From the NCBI GenBank assembly GCA_019925795.1, contig CM034304.1:17376228-17440227 (forward strand): a stretch of DNA of 64,000 nucleotides, read 5' to 3'. The stretch is from Dendrobium chrysotoxum. Its lineage: Eukaryota; Streptophyta; Magnoliopsida; Asparagales; Orchidaceae. The position numbers were made by a program, and so were the translations under genes. Every line of letters starts with the position of its first letter. Positions within the stretch are counted from its first letter, which is position 1. Shown piece by piece: positions 47,321-60,179 of the stretch. The notes beneath the pieces were generated by a model. That model worked only from the letters and a program-made list of their open reading frames with translations, ran no database searches and had not been told where the DNA came from.

Positions 47321-48910
47321 TGTCAAAATTTTTTAAGAAATCGGGGTATCGGTATAAGTGGGGTTTTTTGGGACCGTCAGGTGTTCGTTTTGCAAACCGA
47401 TTTCACCATAATATTCTAAATAAAATTAGATAATTTATGAATATTTTTCTATAATTTTTAAAATCCTTAAAATAATTTCTATGAATTTTTAATTAAAAAA
47501 TAATTAGAATAATATTATTATATTATATAAAATCAAAATATCTTAAATCACTAATCCTAAGCTCTATTTAATTTCATTTCCACGGCTAACAGAAATCGTT
47601 TTAGGAAAAAGAGAGGAGAAAGAGAGGTGAGAGAAAGTGAAATCCAATTTTTGGGCGGCTTCGGGTCATTTTTGTTCATTGGTCCAGTTGGGAAAGTTGT
47701 TCGTCTCGAGGTAAGGCACATTATGCTCATCTCAATTTTCAAAAATACATAAGTTTTAGCTAATATTTCGATTAAAATTTTGTATCCATTAGCAAAAAAT
47801 GGGGATAACTTTTCACCGGTAAAACTTTCACCACGTAACTTTTTGTATGTTGTAGAGATTACAATTATGCATATTTTGAATATTTTCTGGAAAATTTTCA
47901 CCCGGGGTTTTAAAATTTATGGGATTTTTATTGAATAGAAAATTATTGGGATGTTAAAAAATAGTGTTGTAGTACATTAAAAATCTTAAAACATTATTTT
48001 ACACAATCTCTGGTAATATAATAATTTTTTGAAAATGTGTATTTTTGCCTAGTTGAACTTTCTGATGTTTACCATTATACAACACTGTGAAATTTTGATA
48101 CATGCTCAATAGTCTTTAATTATTATAATGTGATTATATATGTGCATATGTGAGTAAATGATATCTGTTGGGAGCCATAAGGGGCCAGAATCCTTTGAGA
48201 TTATGTCTATGTCAAGGAATTGCTAGGAGTTATAAGAGGCCAGAATCCTTTGAGATTCTGTCTGAGACAGAGATATCTGACATATTCTAGTGCTATAAGC
48301 ACAAATAAAAAGGGGAGTCATAAGGGGTCAGAATCATTTGAGATTCTATTTGGGTCTAGGAAATTTGATCTGAACTACTCTGTGATATGAGATTTAATTT
48401 ATTCATTTGTTATGTACTGTTATTTAAATTATAGAATAACTGCTTTGTATTTATTATATTTTCCAATTTTGTGATTCCCAGGTCAGTGATTTATTTAAAC
48501 TGAAATTTATTGCTATTAAATATTTAATAAAATATTTGAAAGTTTAGATTGATTTGTGTGGCTTGCTGAGCTGTTGTAGCTCACTGTAATTTTTACTTCT
48601 AGTTTTTAGGATATGGAAAGAGAAAAGAGGTTATGGACTAGCAGTTCAGGATCAGATCTGAGGTCATAGATATTTTGCACTTTTGATTTTTGTACAGTCA
48701 TGGCAAGTTAAATTTTTAGTTCTGTAGCTCTTACCTGTAGCCATGTACTATAGTTAGATATATATTTTGATGAATGAAAGAAACTTTATGGATGAGTTTT
48801 TCAGTATTTGGATAGTTTAGTAGCTCTATAGTTCATCATTTATTTCAATGAATATTGGCAGAAAAATCTAAAATAATTCCAAAACTAGATCTTGGGGTTT
48901 GCCTGTCACA
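47321..48910 (+). repeat. Probable solo LTR or LTR fragment of a Ty3/gypsy element
   Basis: Starts TGTCAAAATT and ends GCCTGTCACA, so the outer bases are TG...CA, but no target duplication matches and the exact ends are uncertain. Inside, a unit ggag(c/t)cataaggggccagaat with ctttgagattctgtct occurs three times (48174, 48228, 48313), and 48556-48600 has the ttgctgagctgttgtagctcac motif often seen near the 3' end of plant gypsy LTRs. No coding domain. Confidence 0.45.
48174..48360 (+). repeat. Three imperfect copies of a ~40 bp motif
   Basis: Copies of the cataaggggccagaatc-type unit at about 48174, 48228 and 48313. Confidence 0.85.
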
Positions 48911-49028
48911 GCTCAAAATGATAGGACCTATCCTGGTCGAGTTGGGTTGTGATAGTTCAAACATATAATTCTTAAGTGAAATATTCATTATGTTTCTCAT
49001 TAAATTTTTCTTTACTTTAGTTCATCAT

Positions 49029-50411
49029 ATGAGAATGGAAGCACCTGGAACTCAGAGTGCAGCTTCTAGTTGTAGTGTACGTGAGAAAGTATACATTGCG
49101 TGGAATCCTTTCATTGAGATAAAAGGAGCTGATGGGAAGAGGCAATACAAATGTTTGCATTATGGTATTGCATACAAGGGAGGATGAATAAATAGAATGA
49201 AATAACATCTGGTAGGAGTTAAGGGGAATATAGCTGTCTGCAAGAAGGTTCCGCATGATGTTCGGTATCAAATGCAAGAGAACTTGAAGGAGATTTCAAA
49301 AAGAAAATAACAAACACAGGATGAGTTGGATAGTACACCATTTCTTATTGATGATGAAGTAGAGGAAGGAAGAGATTCTTCTTCTCTACCTAAATCACAA
49401 TCCTCTAAAGCACAATTAGCAGAACTTGCTAAAGGGAAAAGAAACCTTGTTAAGATTGACACTTTCTTTGCTCCAAGAACCAAACCAGGATCACAACCTT
49501 CAATTAAAAGTGTCTTGGCATCTAAAGAAGTAGTCCACCGTGTAGACATAGCTGTTGCAAAATGGTTTTTTGATTATTACATCCCTTTTAATGCCTTAAG
49601 TTCACCATATGCACAGAAAGCTGTGGATGCTATAACTGCCATAGGACCTGATTACAAGCTCCCATCTTATCACAATATGAGAGTTAACCTACTTAAGGAT
49701 TGCAAAGAGGAGTGTAGGTTAGTTATTGAGACTTATAGAAATTCTTGGAAGAACATAGGTTGTATGCTTATGGCAGATGGATGGACTGATGGTAGGAGCA
49801 GAACACTAATAAAATTTATGATTTATTATCCACGTGGTGTGTCTTTTTTGAAATTAGTGGATGCTTCAGATATCATGAAGATGCTACAAACTTGTGCTCC
49901 TTATTTACTGAGGTTGTTGAATGGGTAGGGCCTAAAAATATTATGTAGTTTGTTACTGATAATGCTACAAATTACAAAAAAGTAGGGGAGTTTTTACATG
50001 CAAGATTCAACAATATCTATTGGTCATCTTGTGCAGCACATTATTTGAATTTAATTTTAAAAGACTTGGGTAGCATGCCTCTCATAGAGGACTTGGTAAG
50101 TAAAGTATCCAAGGTGACAATTTTTGCTTACAATCATATTTATATACTTACATGGCTTAGGAAAAGGTCAGGTTGGAAGAAAATTATATGTCCAGGAGAC
50201 ACATAATTTGCAACAACTTTTATAACATTGAAGAGTATTTGTGAGCATAAACATGATCTCCAAGCATTAATTTCTAACAAGTTTTTTGCAGATTCAAAGA
50301 TATCGAAAACATGTAAGCAGAGACAAGCAGCTACAATAATCTTAGATTTGAAGTTTTGGAATGATTGTCTAACAATTTCAAAGATAACAGGTCCTTTAAT
50401 CAAGTTGTTAC
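49029..50411 (+). pseudogene. hAT-family transposase, 5' part (BED finger, DUF659), broken
   Basis: hAT transposases cut and move class II elements in the nucleus; some have become plant regulators. ATG at 49029. A BED-type zinc finger follows (KCLHYG...HLVGVKGN...VCKKV; the second Cys of the C-x2-C pair is Tyr, and TGA and TAA interrupt it). DUF659 comes next (LPSYHNMRVNLLKDCKEE, MLMADGWTDGRSRTL; 49660-49860), then the RNase-H-like core (FVTDNATNYKKVGEF, SSCAAHYLNLIL; to about 50090). A frameshift lies near 49875, and TAG (about 49948) and TAA (about 50204) stops are visible. The frame runs straight into Sirevirus copy 2 at 50411 and resumes at 63558. Confidence 0.88.
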
Positions 50412-52251
50412 TGAAAGTTTGTTAGGGATGTTAAGACCTTGTGAACTAGTCCCGAGGCTAACCAAGAGGGGGAGGGGGGTGAATTAGTTATTTTAAAAAT
50501 TCGTGAGAAAAAATAATTTAGAAAAATCTTTTGGATATTTTTTAAAAAATAATATAATTTCACGATGATGTACATATGTTTAACAATATTAGAATAATAA
50601 TCACAATCACACGATCATCAATAAAAAAATAAATGTGAAAGATGATCAGAAAGAACACACCGGATTTTATAGTAGTTTGGTCAACTTGACCTATGTCCAC
50701 TCCCTGGAGCCTCCCCTCTGGGTATTGCACTAACACTAAGTGACTCTCCTTATGCTCTCATAGTAAGGCAGAGAAGCCTCTACAAAACTCCTTTCCACCA
50801 ACCCGATGAGGCAGAGAACCTAGACTCCTTTTGCTTCCTCCTAAAATAGGCAGAGAACCGAACTCCTTTCACTTCCTCTTGAAGCAGACAGAGAACCTGG
50901 ACTCCTTTCACTTCCTCCTGAAGTAGGGAGAGAACCTGGATCTTTTTGCGGATGATCCTCCCACAGAGATACCAATAAGATAAGAGACGATGATGACCAG
51001 AGAAGATGACTCAGATCCTTGCTTGAAGTAACCTTTGTGAATCCCTCACAAACTCCCCCTCACAAGATCCTCTCTCTCTCTCAAGATTTATCTCTCTCTC
51101 TCAAGATTCTCTCTAAAAAGGAAGGTGGCAAAAGATCTCAATAAAGAAGATAAGAGATCCTAAATAGTAGGGCTCAAAAATTGCCCTAAATTTCAACTTG
51201 TCGACAAAGATCATCCAGGATGATTAGTAGATCATCTTGTACGATCAGTACAAAATCATATATATCAGCCTGGATGATTTAGTTCCTCTGGACGATCAGA
51301 AGATAAAATTTGTTCAGATCGTCCCTTACGATTCTGCGATCGTCCGGGATGATAAGTGTAAATCAGGATTTTCATCCAGAAGATAGCTCGGGTCGTCTAG
51401 GGCAACTTGTGCTGGATGATCTCAAAATGACTTGATCATCTAGGATGATATATCTATCGTCCTGTACGATTAGTTCAAAAGGCCAATATCATCTTACATA
51501 TTATTCGGGTCATCCATGGCAACTGATGCTGGACGATCAAAAATGACTTGATCGTCCGGGATGATATTGTGATCGTCCCGTACGATTAGTTCAAAAATAA
51601 GAATATCGTCCAGCATATTGTTCGGGTCATCCAGGAGAAAGGCTCTAGACGGTCAGGATTTCTAATGGATCGTCCAGGACGATGTTGCGATCATCCGAGA
51701 TGATATGATCGAATCAATCAAACCTTAATTACTTTCCTTAATCACCAGACTAATTTAGGCATGATTGTAAGGAATCATCTAGGACGATCAGACCAAATCT
51801 CTAAAAATAAAAACTTGCCTAACTTAATCTGGCGGTTGGGAATTTCTTATTTGAGTCTATCATCCCGTACGATGGATGTATCGTCAAGGACAATCAGCTT
51901 AATCAAACTGACTTAACATGGTCGCCCTAATTAGAGTTTCTGTTTTCACTGGATTGTCCAGGATAATAGGAGTATCGTCTAGGATGATATGAACAGAAAC
52001 TCCAACTCACTAAAACTCCCCCCTGAGTGTGTGTATGTAAGGTTACTTAGCTAGGGGATCCTTTACATTATATTTGACTTAATAAAGATGAAAAAAGTAT
52101 ATTGGACCTGAACTACAAAATAGACTAACTCGATCTTGGGCTGGCTTGAATTTGCAATTGATCATGTGAACCTGAAATATTAGTCACTTAAACAAACATG
52201 AAAGTGTTTTCTATCATCAAAATCACAGTCCTTGAAACTAGATTCGCAACA
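50412..52251 (-). repeat. 3' LTR of Sirevirus copy 2
   Basis: 1,840 bp, TG...CA on the minus strand (TGTTGCGAATC at 52251). Paired palindromes lie at 51210/51231, 51318/51339, 51435/51456, 51551/51572, 51669/51690, 51859/51880 and 51953/51974, all with 6-nt spacers. Confidence 0.93.
51210..51988 (-). promoter_or_regulatory. Paired-palindrome array in the 3' LTR of Sirevirus copy 2
   Basis: Seven pairs of 15 bp palindromes with 6-nt spacers. Many CG dinucleotides of the consensus have become TG or CA (for example ATCATCCAGGATGAT), which keeps most palindromes symmetrical. Pair spacing is 94-118 bp where consecutive; a decayed single site sits near 51775. Confidence 0.88.
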
Positions 52252-52264
52252 ATCTCCCCCTTTT
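52252..52264 (-). other. Polypurine tract of Sirevirus copy 2
   Basis: AAAAGGGGGAGAT on the minus strand, next to the 3' LTR. A second tract lies at 52375-52386. Confidence 0.85.
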
Positions 52265-53656
52265 GGATGATGACAAACATTTGTTAGTAATGTTAAAATT
52301 AGTAAATAAATAATAGGTGAATAATACAAGAACACTGAACTGACCCAGGACATAAATTAGAGCACAAACTATTACTCCCCCTTTTGACATCTCAAAAAGG
52401 AAAAATAATTTATAGAAACACAATAAATAGTACAAACCCAACATAAGAAAAACATCAAAAGGAAGAATTCCAGAAACATCAAAAAGTTTTTTTTTGGAAT
52501 CGATCAGCTCCAGTAAATTAAAATTTTCCCTTGAGTTTCAATTCAAAAGCTAATAAGAAGAAAATCGACGACACTGAAATCTAAAAAAGTTAGATAATCA
52601 ATTTTCGTAACTCCTACCTCAAACACCTTATAGGTTTAAATTCCTTTCAAATAAAAGTCTAATTTAGAAGAGAAGAAATTAGATTTGAAAAGAGATCATT
52701 TCAAGCCTCGTTCCAAAAAAATATCTGATAAAATAGTATTACGAAGTAAGGAATAAGAAATCATGATTTTCAATCTCAAGCTTTTGAAAATATTAAGTGG
52801 CGCATGAATTTTTCTAAGAAATTTAAAGATCTGAAAGTGAAGAAAGCTTATTTCTTTGTGGGCTCATTTTGTGCCTCTTTTTCAATTTGTTTGGCGCACT
52901 TTGTGCATCTTTTGATTTTTAATGCACTTTATGTATCTTTTTAATTTTTGGCGTCATTGCACATCTTTTTATTTTTGGCCCATTTTGTGGCTCTCTTTAG
53001 TTCTTTTGCAAGCTTGCTTTCTTTCATAATCGTTAAAAAATCTTAGCTGTGAAATTACTTTCCAAACATAAGAGAAGACAAAACTCACTCTCTATAATAA
53101 AGAAGAGTAATTCACAAAATAAAACCATACTATATATGATAAGTGCAATCACCTGATTAAGAAAAATATATTAATGATTCAAAGCTTTGAAAATATTATT
53201 CATATGAGGTAGATTACTATAGGAGGATAAAATAGATCTCAATTTCAAAAACCAACTTTTTAATTTTAAAAAAGATTTTTATGCAAAAGAGATAATACAC
53301 CATTAAAGGAGTTAGAGGAAGAGAAACAATCATCAATATTTCTTCCCTTTAACAAATTCAGAGGAGTCAATCAGTGCTTACAAGCTTTCAAAAAAAAAAA
53401 AATAAGGCAAAACTCTTAGTCAAAAATCCAGTCTATCAGCAGTAGTGAGCAGTGATCTGATTTAGAAGAAAAGTAGTAAATCAAGAACAAGTAGAAAATT
53501 GCATCAAAATGAATACTCAAATTAGGAGAATAACAATCAATTAAAAGAAAATTAGCAGAGAATAAAAATAAACTAAAAATAGATAATCAAATCAAACAAA
53601 AAACTAACAGAAATAAAATAAAAAGTAGGAAATTTAGAAATCAGTAGTCATCAGAT

Positions 53657-53888
53657 TCATACATTTATGTCAATCACACCTAATCTAGTCCTCAAAATAC
53701 TGAATGAGTCAAAGGCCAGTGGTTTAGTAAAAATGTCAGCCAGTTGATTTTTAGTTGCTACATGATGTAGCTCAATGTCCCCTTTTGTAATATGGTCCCT
53801 AATGAAGTGATGTCTTATATCAATGTGTTTGGTTCTTGAATGTTGGATCGGATTCTTAGAGATATAGATGACACTAGTGTTATCACAT
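53657..53888 (-). pseudogene. Sirevirus copy 2 pol, RNase H C-terminal piece
   Basis: Encodes the end of pol: CDNTSVIYISKNPIQHSRT, then HHFIRDHITKGDIELHH and NQLADIFTKPLAFDSF. It is cut off at 53888 by LINE B. The upstream part resumes at 57060. Confidence 0.9.
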
Positions 53889-56800
53889 CTACCGTTGCCA
53901 GGTCCCAAGTCCTAGATGAGAAAAGTGGAGGGTTGCGTTAGTTAGTCGACAGCCAGTGTAAAACTTGTCGAATAACCATGACATGAATCCTTTAATAAAT
54001 TGTGTTAATGCTAGGGCGTTCCCTGGAAGCGATGCACTGTATGGCCTGAATACAGTGAAAAGTGTGCAAGGGCCGCTGCATCGGCGCCCGGGTGCAGTGT
54101 TAAATAGGCAAGGGTTCCCACATCAAGGATGGATGTGGGCAAAGAAGCTAGTCCATGATACTAATATTAGGATAGGAACTTGGAATATAGGTTCCCTTAC
54201 AGGAAGATTAATGGAATTAATAGATATTATGGTTCATAGGAAGATAAATATTTTGTGCATTCAGGAAAATAAATGGGTTGGAGAGAAGGCTAAGGAGATT
54301 GATAGTTTAGGATTTAAAGTTTGGTATTCAGGTAAGAGTCGTACTAGAAATGGTGTAGGCGTGATTATAGATAAGAGTTTGAAGGATAATGTTATAAATA
54401 TTAATAGAATTGGAGATAGAATTATGGCTTTAAAGATTGTTGTTGATGCTAAGATTATTAATATTATAAGTGCTTATGCTCCTCAAGTAGGTTTGGATAT
54501 GTGTTCAAAATTAAAATTTTGGGATGATTTAGAAGAATTAATTCAAAAGATACCTCTCGAAGAAAAAAATTTTATTGGAGGAGATTTAAATGGACATGTT
54601 GGTAGAGAGGTAAATGATTTTAAAAGCATTCATGGTGGATATGGGTTTGGAATGACTAATGAAGGTGGTAAGACCATATTAGATTTTTCTTTAGCTTATA
54701 ATTTTTTAATTGCTAATACCTTATTTAAGAAAAGAGATGAGCATCTCATCACTTATAAGAATGGTTATAGTAAAACTCAGATTGATTATTTTCTTATAAG
54801 AAAAGTAGATTGTTTAGATTGCAAAGATTGTAAAGTTATTCCGAGTGAAAGTTTATGTACCCAACATCGCTTATTAGTTTTAGACTTTAAGATGAAAGGA
54901 CAGAAAATTAAAAATAAAGTAAAGCGTTTTTCTAGGATTAGATGGGGGCATTTAAAGAATAGTAATAAAAATATTTTTGAGAGTAAGATTTTAGATTCTA
55001 AGATTTTATTTGTGCATGAGGATGCTAATGTTCTGTGGGAAAAAGTGGCTAGTGATATTAAAAATATTGCAAAAGATGTGTTTGGAGTATCAAAGGGAAA
55101 AGCCCCTAATAGTAAAAATAGCTGGTGGTGGAATCCAATTGTGCAAGAAAAGATAAAAAATAAGAAGATTTGTTATAAAAATTAGTTTAGATGTAAAAAT
55201 TCTGATAATTGGGAAAGATATAAAGAGGCATGTAAGGATTCTAAGAAAATAATATGTGATGCAAAGATCTTAGCTTTTAATGATTTATATAATAGATTAG
55301 ATACTAAGGAGGGAGAAAGATATATGTATAAGCTAGCCAAACAAAGAGATAGGAGTAGTAAGGATTTAATTCAAGTGAAGTGTATTAAGGATGAAGATCA
55401 AAAAGTACTTTTCTTAGAAGATGATATTCAACAAAGGTGGATGAGATATTTTGATAAACTTTTTAATGAAGATTGTAAGAATACAATTGACTTTAGTGAC
55501 CTTAGCATCCTAAATGATAATAAAGATTTCTGTTTTTATCGGCGTATTAGTAAAACCGAAGTTAGAGAGGCTTTAAAGAAAATGAAGTGTGGAAAAGCTG
55601 TTGGACCTAATGATATCCCAATAGAGATGTGGAAATGCTTAGGAGATGAAGGAATTTCTTGGCTAACTAAACTTTTTAATAATATTTTGAAGACTAAAAA
55701 GATGCCAGATGCGTGGAGAATGAGTGTATTGATTCCTATTTATAAGAATAAAGGTGATGCACAAGATTGTGCGAATTATAGAGGAATTAAGTTAATGTGT
55801 CACACTTTAAAACTATGGGAGCGAGTTATGGAGCGTAGGCTGCGGCGTGATACAAATGTTTCTCAAAATCAATTTGGATTCATGCCTGGTAGGTCTACTA
55901 TGGAAGCCATACATTTATTGAGAGGTTTGATGGAGAAATATAGGGAGAATAAGGAGGATCTACATATGATATTTATTGATTTAGAGAAAGCATATGATAA
56001 AGTTCCAAGAGAAGTGCTATGGAGAGTTCTTGAAAAGAAAGGAGTTAATAATGCTTATATTCAAATCATTAAAGATATGTATGAAGGAGCTACTACTTGT
56101 GTTCAAACATAAGGTGGTTTGACCAAGTATTTCCCTATTTCGGTTGGATTACATCAAGGATCAGCTTTAAGCCCATATCTTTTCGCGTTAGTCATGGATG
56201 TTCTCACTAGACATTTACAAGAGGATGTACCCTGGTGTATGCTTTTTGCTGATGATATTCTTCTTGTTGACAAGACTAAAGAGGGAGTTGAAGGTAAACT
56301 TGAAGTCTGGAGATCAACCTTAGAGTCTAAAGGTTTTCGCTTGAGTAGATCTAAAACTGAATATATGGAGTGTAATTTTAGCAGTAATAGACCTAGTGAG
56401 GGGATTGTGACTTTGGGCGAACGAGTCATTAATAAGAGTACACGTTTTAGATATCTTGGATCTATTGTTCAGAGTGATGGTGAAATAGATGGGGATGTTA
56501 TCAGTAGAATTCAAGTTGGATGGTTGAAGTGGAGGAATGCATCGGGCTTGTTGTGTGATAGAAAAGACCCCCTTAAACTTAAGGGAAAATTCTATAAGAT
56601 GGTGGTGAGACCTGCAATGCTTTATGGTGCAGAATGTTGGCCATTAAAAGAGAAGCACAATACTAAGTTATGTGTTGCGGAGATGAGGATGCTTAGGTGG
56701 ATGAGTGGATTTACTCTTAGAGACAGGATACGAAATGAGCATATACGTGAAAAGGTTGGAGTAGCTCCAGTGGAGGATAAGATTAGAGAGAGTCGCCTTA

Positions 56801-57045
56801 GATGGTTTCGTCACATAAAACGGCGGCCTTCCGATGACCCAGTTAGGAAAGTAGAGGTATTAGATTTGACTTATGTTAAGAAAGGTAGAGGTAGACCTAA
56901 AAAGACTTGGTTAGAAAATATTAGAAATGACCTTTCTCTATTAGATTTAAACGAGAATTTGACTTTGAACCGGACACAATGGAGAAAAAGGATTCATGTT
57001 GCCGACCCCACGTAGTGGGACAAAGGCTTGTTGTTGTTGTTGTTG
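53889..57045 (+). mobile_element. Full-length RTE-clade LINE, copy B, inside Sirevirus copy 2
   Basis: 3,157 bp with a 14 bp target duplication TAGTGTTATCACAT (53875-53888 and 57046-57059). It carries 41 bp at its 5' end (53889-53929, ctaccgttgccagg onward) that copy A lacks, and ends with a (TTG)n tail (57028-57045). Opposite in orientation to the Sirevirus it interrupts. Confidence 0.94.
53983..57015 (+). pseudogene. RTE LINE ORF (AP endonuclease and reverse transcriptase), copy B
   Basis: One continuous frame from the ATG at 53983 (counterpart of 42348) to the TAG stop at 57013, broken only by TAG at 55183 (TGG in copy A) and TAA at 56110 (shared with copy A). Endonuclease: IRIGTWNIGSL, QENKWVG (copy A has QETKWVG), GGDLNGHVG, QIDYFLI. 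RT: VPREVLWRVLEKKG, GLHQGSALSPYLF, FADDILL. C-terminus: GHIKRR is RHIKRR here, then GRGRPKKTW and HVADPT. The endonuclease is open in this copy, unlike in copy A. Confidence 0.92.
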
Positions 57046-57059
57046 TAGTGTTATCACAT

Positions 57060-59812
57060 AGAACTAAAATTATGCCAACAGGCAATCCTAGATCCAAAAC
57101 TTGTTACTTCAACCAAAGGATTTGGGCCACACAACTTCCTAAGGCAAAATACTCAACTTTAGCAGTGAAAAGTGCTACAGAATTTTGTTTTCTATTGGAC
57201 CAGTAGACTAAAGACTATCCTATGAATTGGCAAGTTTTTGAAGTGCTCTTTCTATCCACCCTACACCCTACAAAATTAGAATCAGAATATCTAATAATCT
57301 CAAAAGAAGTGCTGTGCCTAGGATACTAGATTCCTAAGTTTGGAGTCCCTAAGAGATATCTAAGAATTCTCTTAACAGCAGTCAGGTGGGACTCTTAGGA
57401 TCAGCTTGAAACCTAGCACACACATAAACACTAAACATGATATCAGGTCGGCTAGTAGTCAGGTAAAGTAGTGATCCTATGATTCCTCTATACTTCTTCT
57501 TATCAACAGATTTTCCATTTGAATCATTATCTAACTAAACAGATGAACTCATGGGAGTGTTGATTGGCTTGGCTTTATCCATTTCATATTTCTTAGTGTA
57601 TTTTGATTGATTCAGAAAGGTTCCATCATCCATCTGCCTTATGCTAAATCCCAAAAAATAGGATAATTCTTCCATCATACTCATCTCAAACTCCTTACTC
57701 ATTATTTTAGAAAAATTATCACATAAGTTTTTATCAGAAGATCCAAAAAGTATATCAACAACATAGATTTGGATAATGAGTAAATCATCTCCTACTTTCT
57801 TCAGAAAAAGGGTGGTATCTACGATCCCCTTAACAAACTCTCTTTCTAATAGGAATATGCTAAGCCTTTTATACCAAGCTCTGGGTGCCTATTTCAATCT
57901 ATATAAGGCCTTTGTCAATTTATAAATATGATTAGGATATTGGGAACTCTCAAAACCTGGGGGTTGCTCTACAAAGACATCCTCTTTTATTACCCCATTC
58001 AAAAAGGCACTCTTGACATCCATTTGAAAAAGCTTAAATCTCTTATAATAGGTAAAGGCTAGTAGCACTCTAATGGCTTCCAATCTAGCTACATGGGCAA
58101 AGGTCTCCTCAAAATCAACCCCTTCTATTTGGTTGTACCCCTTAGCCACCAATCTTATCTTATACCTAACCACCACACCAGAATCATCCATCTTATTCTT
58201 AAAGACCCATTTGGTTTCCACTATACTTTGATTCTTAGGTCTTTCTACTAACTCCCAAATATCATTCCTTATAAATTGATTCAACTCTTCTTACATAGCT
58301 AAGATCTAAAACTCATCAGATAAGACTTGATTTGGGTTGGTAGGTTCAGTCATTGAAATGAAGGTAGAGTGGTTTACTTCTTTCCTAAGGCCATGCCTAG
58401 TTCTAACACCTTTAGAAGGGTCTCCTAAGATCAGTTCTTTAGGATGACTTGAAGAATATCTCCATTCTCTAGGCAAAGTGTTTTGAGGTTCTACCATTTC
58501 CTTCAGATTTATATTTTCAACTCTTTGGGTAATCTCTCCTAAATCTTCTTCTTCCTTAACTCTAGTCTCCTTAGGATCAGATTCATCAAACACCATATAA
58601 GTTGTCTCCTTCACCACTAAAGTCCTCTTATTAACCACCCTAAAGGATTTCCCCACACTAGAATAGCCTAAGAATACTCCTTCATCAAATTTGGGGTCAA
58701 ATTTTCCTAAGGATGATTTCCCATTATTTAGAATGAAAACCTTACAGCCAAAGACATGGAGGTGGGACAGGTTTGGAGTTCTACCCTTAATGATCTCATA
58801 AGGTGTCTTATTCAGATTGGATCTAACATTCACCCTATTCAGCACATAATAGGTAGTGTTTAATGCTTCAGCCCAAAAGTATTTTGGAAGTGAATACTCA
58901 GTAAGCATGGCTCTAGCGGCTTCCACTAAGGTCTTGTTCTTCTTTTCAGCTTCCCCATTCAGCTGAGGGGTCCTAGAAGCTGAAAAGTTATGGCTAATCC
59001 CTTGCTCCTCACAGAAGGTTCCAAATTTCTCATTTTTAAACTCCCCCCATGATCACTATGGATGGTCAAAATCTCACAATCTAACTTCTTCTAAATCTAA
59101 GTGGAGAAGGATTTAAATTCATCAAATGACTCAGACTTATGTGACAGAAATCTAATCCAAGTGAACCTCGAGTAGTCATCAATAATCACAAATCCATAGA
59201 CTTTTCCCCCCAAGCTGGTAGTGCTAATGGGTCTAAATAGATCCATGTGATAGACTTCTAAAGGTCTAGAGGTGCTGATGTCCTTAATGGAGTGGAAAGA
59301 GGATTGGACTTGCTTTCTTAGTTGACAGGCATCACACAGGTGGTCCTTAGTGAACTTAAGCTTGGGGACACCTCTAACTAAGCCTTTTTGGGTGACTCTT
59401 CTAAGGGTTTTCATACTGGCATGACATAACCTTCTACTCCACAGCCAAGACTCATCAGCAGTAGTTTTTAAGCAAATTGAAACATCAGCTTTAAAGCAGC
59501 TTACATCCAGCATGTACACATTATTAATTTTTTTCCTTGTAAAATAATTTTATTATTTAAGCTTATAATGCAGCAAGTTGGCAAGAACTTTATGTTGTAT
59601 CATTTGTCATAGAGTTGACTGATGCTGAGCAAGTTGTGTTTCAGTCCATCTACAAGCAAAATATTATCAATAATAAAAATTTTTGAATCACCAATTATAC
59701 CTGCTCCTACCACCCTTTTGGTGGTGTTGTCTCCAAGTGTAACCTTGCCTCCAGCCCTGACCTCCAGTGAAATGAATTGATTTGCATCTCCAAGTGTACC
59801 ACATGCTCTCAC
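57060..59812 (-). pseudogene. Sirevirus copy 2 pol: protease remnant, integrase, RT, part of RNase H
   Basis: Minus-strand pieces of the copy 1 pol: 59600-59812 (protease region, in which the D-S-G catalytic stretch is deleted between GTGGTAC and the GDANQFISL sequence), 59097-59519 (integrase zinc finger, CDACQ intact, and DLFRPIS, DDYSRF), 58306-58926 (integrase C-terminal part), 57889-58284 (RT with KTKWVFKNKM-like start and QMDVKSAFLNG) and a stop-rich stretch to 57060 with the YVDD region and RNase H. Many stops and small indels. It breaks at the LINE insertion. Confidence 0.9.
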
Positions 59813-60179
59813 GAGGCCTTTTATGAGAGCACACCTACAAAATCATCAAACGTCATATTTAGGAACCCAAACAAGTTTGGGTTCCTTCTTATGAAAAGAA
59901 GAATGCAATGCATGTGTGTTGTACTGTGAAACATGCAATTTAGGCCTCCACACCTAATGTGTACTATGGTGAACAGTGTAGGTGTGAGAGATATGTCCTA
60001 GCATGCCACAAGAAAAACATCTAACACTAGGAAAAGTGTTAACTAATCTATGTGGGTGATAGTGCCTCTTGAAACATGCTTTGATGATTTTGAATGAGAT
60101 TCTTCATAAGGTATAGGTGCATAAAATTGTGTAAAAGTAGGAGGTATTTGATTATTCTCATATGCACTAATTTTCATGC

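Noticed and set aside
47321..48910. Complete solo LTR with target duplication
   Set aside because: The bases flanking the best TG...CA ends (ggcac and gctca) do not match, so the ends are unproven.
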